Source: an uncultured Flavobacteriales bacterium (GTDB lineage: Bacteria > Bacteroidota > Bacteroidia > CAIKAF01). Taken from it: DNA of 10,445 bases. The notes beneath the pieces were generated by a model. It had not been told where the DNA came from and searched no databases. It saw nothing but the letters and a program-made list of their open reading frames with translations. Location of the stretch: assembly GCA_937925455.1 (NCBI GenBank), contig CALEWF010000001.1:1-10445 (forward strand), written 5' to 3'. This document shows, piece after piece, positions 5,597 to 10,445 of the stretch (positions within the stretch are counted from its first letter, which is position 1; each line of letters opens with the position of its first letter). The position numbers and the translations under genes were made by a program.

Positions 5597-5830
5597 AAAA
5601 TTGCCATTAGAATTTATAATCATAGTGTTTTATGGGGGCTAGGGCGTGTTCGTCCGCCTCATGGGGGCGGTTTCACCCGCTGCTCCGTCTGCTGCGGATG
5701 GAAGTGGAAAGCCCGCAGGGGCGAAGCCCACAGGGCACGGGGTAGCGGGGCTGAGGGCACGAAGACACCGCAACCCCGATGCCCTGTGTGGCTGAGCCCC
5801 GAGGACTTGCAACGGACAGCCGCACTAAGC
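5597..5830 (+). repeat. GC-rich foldable intergenic element, fullest copy (copy B)
   Basis: An AT-rich leader (5597-5633) is followed by a visibly GC-rich stretch unlike the AT-rich genes on both sides. The leader and first GC block recur at 10357-10445 in the same orientation, and the GC block recurs inverted at 747-805. In the aligned leaders 5597-5615 and 10357-10375, 17 of 19 bases match. Shared blocks downstream are GGGGG, GTGTT, TC(C/T)GCCTC, GGGGCGG and TTCA. The first hairpin pairs CCGCC (5654-5658) with GGCGG (5666-5670). In the 10-kb copy the same helix keeps pairing through a G-U. The element begins 20 bases after the lipoprotein stop codon. Confidence 0.7.
5693..5824 (+). ncRNA. 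Candidate structured RNA: long GC-rich stem-loop (unproven)
   Basis: A long stem can be drawn by hand. GGGGC (5718-5722) pairs with GCCCC (5796-5800), GCC (5726-5728) with GGC (5790-5792), CACAGGGCA (5729-5737) with TGCCCTGTG (5780-5788), CGGGG (5738-5742) with CCCCG (5774-5778), and GCGG (5745-5748) with CCGC (5768-5771). Opposed GAA/TGA internal loops and a single A bulge interrupt it. A closing helix TGCGG/CCGCA (5693-5697 and 5820-5824) is possible. Unpaired flanks such as GATGGAAGTGGAAAG and GACTTGCAACGGACAG might be conserved cores. No frame encodes a plausible protein. Whether it is transcribed, and on which strand, is unknown; it could equally be a DNA-level repeat. Confidence 0.45.
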
Positions 5831-5871
5831 AGCCTACTATAAATACTTTAATAACTATATTGGCTTAAATT

Positions 5872-5905
5872 AAAAAGGAGCAATATTTTCAGTTGCTCCT
5901 TTTTT
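5872..5905. terminator. Bidirectional terminator between converging genes
   Basis: AAAAAGGAGCAA (5872-5883) pairs perfectly with TTGCTCCTTTTT (5893-5904) around a 9-base loop, a 12-bp stem with an A-run on one side and a T-run on the other. It lies 35 bases past the T9SS gene stop on the minus strand and also ends plus-strand transcription from the lipoprotein gene or the element before it. Confidence 0.9.
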
Positions 5906-5939
5906 AATCATTTTTTAATCATTCTATATTTTTAATGCT

Positions 5940-8900
5940 TTATTTAACAACTAATCGTTTGACTTGCCCAAACGAAGTTTTAACTAAATAAATTCCGGGC
6001 TTAAGAGAGGTTGCATCAAAGCCATTCACCAACTCCTTAGTAAGTATTAGCTTGCCTGAAATATCAAACAATTCAAATGTTAGTGGCTGACTAAAATTCA
6101 CCCATCCTTCTGATGTTGGATTGGGATACATACTCCAGGATGTAGCGATGGTTTGTTCTTCTATGGAAGAATTATCAAGGGTAGTATTACTTCCGGTAAG
6201 TGCAGTATTAATGTATAATTCCGGATTGCAGGAATATTCATATACCGCAAAATGATAGGTTGTATTCGCCTGTAAATTTGTAACATTAACACTGCTACCC
6301 GAACCATTATAGACTACAAAACTGCTACCCAACGCGGTACCGGCAGTTCCATAATTAATATTGAAATTGTAGCTGGTACCATTTACGGGTGCATCAGCAA
6401 CGGGCGCACCCTGACGAGCAATGACAATTCTGCCGGTACCATCACCGTTGGTCCACGAAAGCGTCATGGAAGAGTTGGTAATATTAGAAAATACCAAATT
6501 GGTAGCCGGCGAGTTGGGGGCACTGCAAGCAGGAATACAATTTATTAATGTATCATTGGTTAATGGGATTGAACTGTTATCGGTAGCCACAATACGAAAT
6601 GCTTCAATCACATCATATTGCATATCGTTCCAAGTGAAAACACCGTTTATCATATTTTGAGGTCCTAATCCGGTAGCACTGGATAATGTACCTGTTCCGG
6701 GAACACCTAATGATAGGGTAATCTGTCGGGGATTGGTATCAATGTTATTTTGATCATCACGAGCTGAAACCGTAACTGAGAAGTTCTGATTTTGTATAAC
6801 ATTCAATGGAACGGCAAATACTAAGCGTGTTGCTTGCACATCCAGCACATTGAGAGTACCATTAGAAGTAATATTGCCAAAGGCTGACGTTAATGAACTA
6901 TTACAAGCATCTGTCAACTGAATACCGGGAGGTGCAATTTGTAACTGTATAACAGAACCATCTACTACAGCACCGGTGGTGGTTAATGAAATGCGCAAAG
7001 TATATGTTTTTGAAGCATCATCTGCAATGGTTTGATTCAAACCGATAAAAGATATGGTTCCAGAGGATATAACACCATCAGCAATTTTTACAGACCCATC
7101 AAACAAAGCTGCATTAGCAATTACAGCTGAAAAATTAGATACAGTATTTAAAGGTCCTTGGGTAAAGGTTAATCCATCAATTAACGTTGGAAGATTATCA
7201 GCATCACCAGATGCTCCGCCATCCCTAACGGTGAAGGCCCAAACCTGAATACCATCTGAAATTGTATTTATCGGACCATTCACGGTAGAAGGAATCATGG
7301 TAGCTTCTGAAGCCGGAACAGCAACTATATCAGTTAATGGTGTAGTAAGCGGACTAGATGTTACCAATATATCATCCAACCGAATGCGAGGACGAGTACC
7401 AGCACCTGTTCCTACCCGATGATACATCCAGCGGAGGTAAACTGCCGGTTGGTCATCACATGCTGCAGGCAAAACAATGCCAGAGAATTGTTGCTCATGA
7501 CCTACGGATTGGCCTGACGAGGTATAACTAACGGCAGGTACAAAGTCATTCCATATACCATTTCCAATACGATATTGAAGTGTAAGATTGTACACGCGGC
7601 TATTATCGGTTTGTGCCAGAAGTCCCGCCGTAAAATCTAAAGTGATGTTAGAACGCCCCAATGTATTTAAGCCTAAAATGGCAGCACCTAAATTTCCGTT
7701 GGTTCCGGTATTTTGAAAAGAAATTCCATCTGCTCCTAGCCCATTGATTCTTGTACCACTGGTTAAATTATAGGCTAAAGTATAATCCGTGGTATCCTGA
7801 GCGGTTATAAGAGGGTCTTGAGCATCGAAACGATGAAAAATCATATTGGGTGGATAAGTTCCGGCAGGCTCAGTAGCAGCCCATTGGGTAAATGAATAGT
7901 CGCCACTACATAATGCATGCAATGCAGGCAAACTACCAGAGATAATTGCTGAACCGGATACTGAAACATTCACCGTAGTAGCCCCGGTGCTTGAAAAACT
8001 TACATCTCCGGAATGAGTTCCTGCTACCGTTGGGTTATACCTAACATAAATCCAGGTTGGATTTACGGTTCCGGATATAGGTGTAAGATTAATCGAATTG
8101 GTGAAACCACTATTGTATTGTGTAGAAATTTCGAAGTGAATGGGAGGAACAATTTGAATATCACTTGTTAAAAACAAACCTGAAACCTGGATGCTATCTG
8201 GTAATGTAGGTAACCCAACAGAGGTACTAAATGGGGTAAGCGATGTAACATTAGTAGTAATAGCAGGTGTAGTAGTTGTTGTAAAATTACCGGTAGCAGG
8301 TGATAAAATTAAATATTCGCCCGGATTACAATTATATTCAATTATAGCCACATGATAAGTAACTCCCGGAGTAAGATTATTCACGGCAACTGTATTCCCG
8401 GTTCCATTATATACCACATAACCGGAACCTAAGGCTGCTGCAGGCGTTCCAAAATTACTGTTGGCAGTATAATTGTTTCCATCTACCGGGAAATCTGTAA
8501 CAGCACTACCTGCACGAACAATTACTAACCGGGCGGTGCCGTTTCCGTTAGTCCACGTTAAATCTGCAGATGTACCGGTTACATTGCTAACAATTAAATT
8601 CGTAGCTGGAGTTGTTGGAGCAGAACAAGCAATGAATTTTGGTGTGATGGAAAGGTCATCAATGGCTAATCCATCATCGCTACCTGTAACGTCCACATCT
8701 CGCCAACGAATCCAAGCTGTTCCACCCGGAGCAATAGCTCCAAACCCGGTAATTTCTTCGGAGAATATCTGACGATTTGCCACATTATTTCCATCTAATG
8801 CACTGGCGGTTCCCCCCTGCTGTAAAGCCACAAAGTCAAGTACTGGAAAAGCTGTCCAAGTACCGGTATTTAAAGAGGTAGCGTCTATACTGATTTCAAA

Positions 8901-10271
8901 TACTAATTTGTCATTGGCGGTATTACCTCCTTTACGCCATTGTTCACCAACGTAGTCAACTTGCAATGCATTTACGGTTGTACCCGTATTATTTACCAGC
9001 AGAGCACCGAGTAAATTGGGTGTTAAACTACCGGTTGTGAGCGATCCCAAAGCTCTTTCATTAGCTGATGTAGAACCGTAGCTGTATGTATCACCGGTAT
9101 TTTGATTTCCATCATCGGCTCTGTAAAACACATTAGCGTTAGAACCTTGTTCAAAAAAGTAAATCCCCCGTGGAATAGTGGTATTGGAATTGCCCGCAAT
9201 TTCAAGCTCATTAAACGTAGTAATTGCAGATGCCGTGTTGAGCGCCGGCAATACAATTGCATCATCATCGTCGGTAATATCAATGTTAACGGAAGAAATT
9301 GCACCTACGGACAAGCCAGAGCTAACGGATTGTATAGAAACAATAGCTGTTTCTAATCCTTCGCGAAGATTGTCATCCTGTATGGTAAATGTTACGGAAC
9401 CTGTAGTTTGTCCGTTTAATATAGTAATAGTAGTATTGCTAAGCACATAATCGCCAGAAGTAATGTTTGTACCCCCCACGGTTAAATTAACCGTTTGATC
9501 ACCAACAACCGGTGCATCTGCTGTAGCAGTGATTGTAATTATGCTTGTTAAAGCCTCTGAGCCAGATGATGAAGAGGCTGATAAATTAACCTGAGTTCCA
9601 GACAGAGGATTGCCAGTAATAGAAATATTATCAATAGAAAAACTTGGACGACTACCGGTACCAATAGAATCTTTAATTAACCAACGTAACTGTACATTTG
9701 ATTGATTATTGCAAACAGCAGGCAAAGTAACTGAAATAGTTTGCGGATTTAAAGAAGTAGTTCCCGAAGTATTATCTCCCAGCGACAAATCATTGTTGTA
9801 AAAACTTCCAGAAATAGTAGTAAAACTACCAGAATTACCTACACGATATTGCAAACCCAAAACATTAGTACGAGCCGATGCCTGTTGCCTTTGTGTTTGT
9901 GCAACATACTGTACTTGTATATCTTGTAAACCTGTAGTATTAATTGCCAGACAAGCAGTTTTCATATTACTGGCTGTGGAAAGCAAGCCCAATTTGCCGT
10001 CCATATCATACACACCCGCAGCAGTTGAAGCATTGGTGCCACCAACAAGGTTATGGTCTGTAAGATTTGTGCCATCAGTTGTAAAAGTTGTTCCAAGTGA
10101 ACCAGCAATAGTCCATCCTTGCCAACCGGTTGGATAAGTTGTAGAAGAACCTGTAAGGCTTGAAAAATCTTGTGTGTAAGGAAGGCTTTGAGGTGTTGGA
10201 TGAGTTTGTGCCATTACCCCGTAGCCTGCAAACCAAAGAAGACTTGATACAAATAGAAAAATATTTTTCAT
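5940..10271 (-). CDS. Large modular secreted protein with type IX secretion C-terminal sorting domain
   Basis: From the ATG at 10271 the protein has 1443 residues. The open frame extends 17 codons upstream to 10322, but that ATG lies within or before the promoter boxes, and the 10271 start opens directly with a signal peptide (KNIFLFVSSLLWFAGYGVMAQ). Segments in order: a beta-sandwich (about 28-222) opening LPYTQDFSSLTG; a Calx-beta-like domain (225-337) with DDNLREGLE and TDDDD; a second sandwich (340-546); an Fn3-like domain (549-664); an ASH/choice-of-anchor-like domain (669-776); a third sandwich (780-974) resembling the first; a beta-rich stretch of unclear type (975-1243); a second Fn3-like domain (1249-1364); and the type A sorting domain (1379-1443) with MYPNPTSEG and LKPGIYLVK. 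Such cargo crosses the outer membrane by T9SS and is anchored or released. No catalytic motif is visible, so an adhesin or matrix role is likely but unproven. Confidence 0.9.
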   Translation of the reverse strand: MKNIFLFVSSLLWFAGYGVMAQTHPTPQSLPYTQDFSSLTGSSTTYPTGWQGWTIAGSLGTTFTTDGTNLTDHNLVGGTNASTAAGVYDMDGKLGLLSTASNMKTACLAINTTGLQDIQVQYVAQTQRQQASARTNVLGLQYRVGNSGSFTTISGSFYNNDLSLGDNTSGTTSLNPQTISVTLPAVCNNQSNVQLRWLIKDSIGTGSRPSFSIDNISITGNPLSGTQVNLSASSSSGSEALTSIITITATADAPVVGDQTVNLTVGGTNITSGDYVLSNTTITILNGQTTGSVTFTIQDDNLREGLETAIVSIQSVSSGLSVGAISSVNIDITDDDDAIVLPALNTASAITTFNELEIAGNSNTTIPRGIYFFEQGSNANVFYRADDGNQNTGDTYSYGSTSANERALGSLTTGSLTPNLLGALLVNNTGTTVNALQVDYVGEQWRKGGNTANDKLVFEISIDATSLNTGTWTAFPVLDFVALQQGGTASALDGNNVANRQIFSEEITGFGAIAPGGTAWIRWRDVDVTGSDDGLAIDDLSITPKFIACSAPTTPATNLIVSNVTGTSADLTWTNGNGTARLVIVRAGSAVTDFPVDGNNYTANSNFGTPAAALGSGYVVYNGTGNTVAVNNLTPGVTYHVAIIEYNCNPGEYLILSPATGNFTTTTTPAITTNVTSLTPFSTSVGLPTLPDSIQVSGLFLTSDIQIVPPIHFEISTQYNSGFTNSINLTPISGTVNPTWIYVRYNPTVAGTHSGDVSFSSTGATTVNVSVSGSAIISGSLPALHALCSGDYSFTQWAATEPAGTYPPNMIFHRFDAQDPLITAQDTTDYTLAYNLTSGTRINGLGADGISFQNTGTNGNLGAAILGLNTLGRSNITLDFTAGLLAQTDNSRVYNLTLQYRIGNGIWNDFVPAVSYTSSGQSVGHEQQFSGIVLPAACDDQPAVYLRWMYHRVGTGAGTRPRIRLDDILVTSSPLTTPLTDIVAVPASEATMIPSTVNGPINTISDGIQVWAFTVRDGGASGDADNLPTLIDGLTFTQGPLNTVSNFSAVIANAALFDGSVKIADGVISSGTISFIGLNQTIADDASKTYTLRISLTTTGAVVDGSVIQLQIAPPGIQLTDACNSSLTSAFGNITSNGTLNVLDVQATRLVFAVPLNVIQNQNFSVTVSARDDQNNIDTNPRQITLSLGVPGTGTLSSATGLGPQNMINGVFTWNDMQYDVIEAFRIVATDNSSIPLTNDTLINCIPACSAPNSPATNLVFSNITNSSMTLSWTNGDGTGRIVIARQGAPVADAPVNGTSYNFNINYGTAGTALGSSFVVYNGSGSSVNVTNLQANTTYHFAVYEYSCNPELYINTALTGSNTTLDNSSIEEQTIATSWSMYPNPTSEGWVNFSQPLTFELFDISGKLILTKELVNGFDATSLKPGIYLVKTSFGQVKRLVVK
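6180..6527 (-). repeat. Second Fn3-like module of the T9SS cargo gene
   Basis: It encodes CSAPNSPATNLVFSN, then LSWTNGDGTGRIVIARQG, then GSSFVVYNGSG and TTYHFAVYEYSCNP. It aligns without large gaps to the module at 8280-8627. Both begin with CSAP and contain WTNG(N/D)GT, VVYNG(T/S)G, and a YN/YS-CNP near the end. Confidence 0.75.
7350..7694 (-). repeat. Third beta-sandwich module, duplicate of the N-terminal one
   Basis: The protein reads LQYRIGNG, then VLPAACDDQPAVYLRW, then GTGAGTRPRIRLDDILVTSSPL. The N-terminal module (9603-9992) has LQYRVGNS, TLPAVCNNQSNVQLRW and GTGSRPSFSIDNISITGNPL in the same order. This is an internal duplication, now diverged. Confidence 0.65.
8280..8627 (-). repeat. 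First Fn3-like module of the T9SS cargo gene
   Basis: It encodes CSAPTTPATNLIVSN, then LTWTNGNGTARLVIVRAG, then GSGYVVYNGTG and VTYHVAIIEYNCNP. It is a duplicate of the module at 6180-6527. The first cysteines of the two modules are exactly 700 residues apart. Confidence 0.75.
9603..9992 (-). repeat. N-terminal beta-sandwich module, duplicated later in the same gene
   Basis: It carries LQYRVGN, a Cys in LPAVCNNQ, and the closing GTGSRPSFSIDNISITG. The pattern (core strand, Cys, LRW, GTG-x-RP, (I/L)D(N/D)I) recurs at 7350-7694. It resembles carbohydrate-binding or lectin-like sandwiches at the ends of Bacteroidota secreted proteins, but no ligand residues can be assigned. Confidence 0.6.
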
Positions 10272-10293
10272 AACAATATGATTTTGTTTAAGA

Positions 10294-10324
10294 CAAAAAT
10301 ATGGCTTTTCATTGGAGGTCAAAA
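10294..10324 (-). promoter_or_regulatory. Promoter of the T9SS cargo gene
   Basis: The minus strand has TTTTG (10324-10320), an 18-base spacer, then TATTTTTG (10301-10294). This matches the Bacteroidota -33/-7 pattern (TTTG, 17-23 bases, TAnnTTTG) without mismatch. The transcript would start near 10287, leaving about 15 bases before the ATG at 10271. This is the best promoter in the window, and it rules against the upstream ATG at 10322. Confidence 0.7.
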
Positions 10325-10356
10325 TTTAGCCAGATTAAGAAATAATGAATTATCAC

Positions 10357-10445
10357 AAAATTGTGATTAGAATTTTTTTAATCATACATTCTGTATTAGA
10401 GGGGGGGATAGACACGTGTTTCTCTGCCTCGTAGGGGCGGATTCA
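10357..10445 (+). repeat. Second copy of the GC-rich dispersed element (copy C), cut by window edge
   Basis: The AT-rich leader AAAATTGTGATTAGAATTT (10357-10375) and then GGGGGGG, GTGTTTCTCTGCCTCGTAG and GGGGCGGATTCA match the element at 5597-5674 in the same order and orientation. The window stops just before the CACCCGCTGC block, so it is unknown whether the long hairpin follows. Confidence 0.65.

Noticed and set aside
5711..5800. Possible tRNA or riboswitch in the GC-rich element
   Set aside because: The fold is one long interrupted hairpin, with no cloverleaf, CCA end or T-loop, and no riboswitch core I recognise; kept only as a candidate structured RNA.
8473..8772. Plus-strand open frame of 99 codons inside the T9SS gene
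   Set aside because: It is antisense to a clear domain-bearing coding region and has no independent support.

Overview
The window looks like a chromosomal piece of a Bacteroidota bacterium. The evidence is an AT-rich background, promoter-like boxes of the TAnnTTTG type, weak or absent Shine-Dalgarno sequences, a Bacteroidota-typical DUF4294 protein, small lipoproteins with Lys-rich signal peptides, a fused 2-oxoacid dehydrogenase E1, and a giant secreted protein ending in a type IX secretion (T9SS) sorting domain. The order within the phylum cannot be fixed from this sequence alone.

Layout. 1-230 (-) is the N-terminal part of an IS5-type transposase cut by the window edge, with a perfect palindrome touching its start codon. 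231-832 holds no convincing gene but is packed with degenerate dispersed repeats. 833-2809 (-) is a fused E1 alpha-beta 2-oxoacid dehydrogenase. 2926-3702 (-) is a fasciclin-domain lipoprotein with a short C-terminal repeat and its own terminator. Divergent from it lies a plus-strand cluster: a small lipoprotein (3858-4340), a terminator, a DUF4294 protein (4429-5061), and a second small lipoprotein (5122-5577) that is a paralogue of the first. 5578-5939 holds a GC-rich, strongly foldable intergenic element and a bidirectional terminator. 5940-10271 (-) is a modular T9SS cargo protein of 1443 residues. 10357-10445 is a second, truncated copy of the intergenic element.

How the parts relate. 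Apart from the E1 enzyme (cytoplasmic, acyl-CoA supply) and the transposase, every gene encodes an envelope or exported protein. The fasciclin and first small lipoprotein genes are divergent, with inward-facing similar -7 boxes in a 155-bp gap. The second lipoprotein gene and the T9SS gene converge on one shared terminator. The least explained items are the foldable GC-rich element, whose 5' part recurs three times in the window (two copies flank the T9SS gene in the same orientation), and the paralogous lipoprotein pair that brackets the DUF4294 gene.
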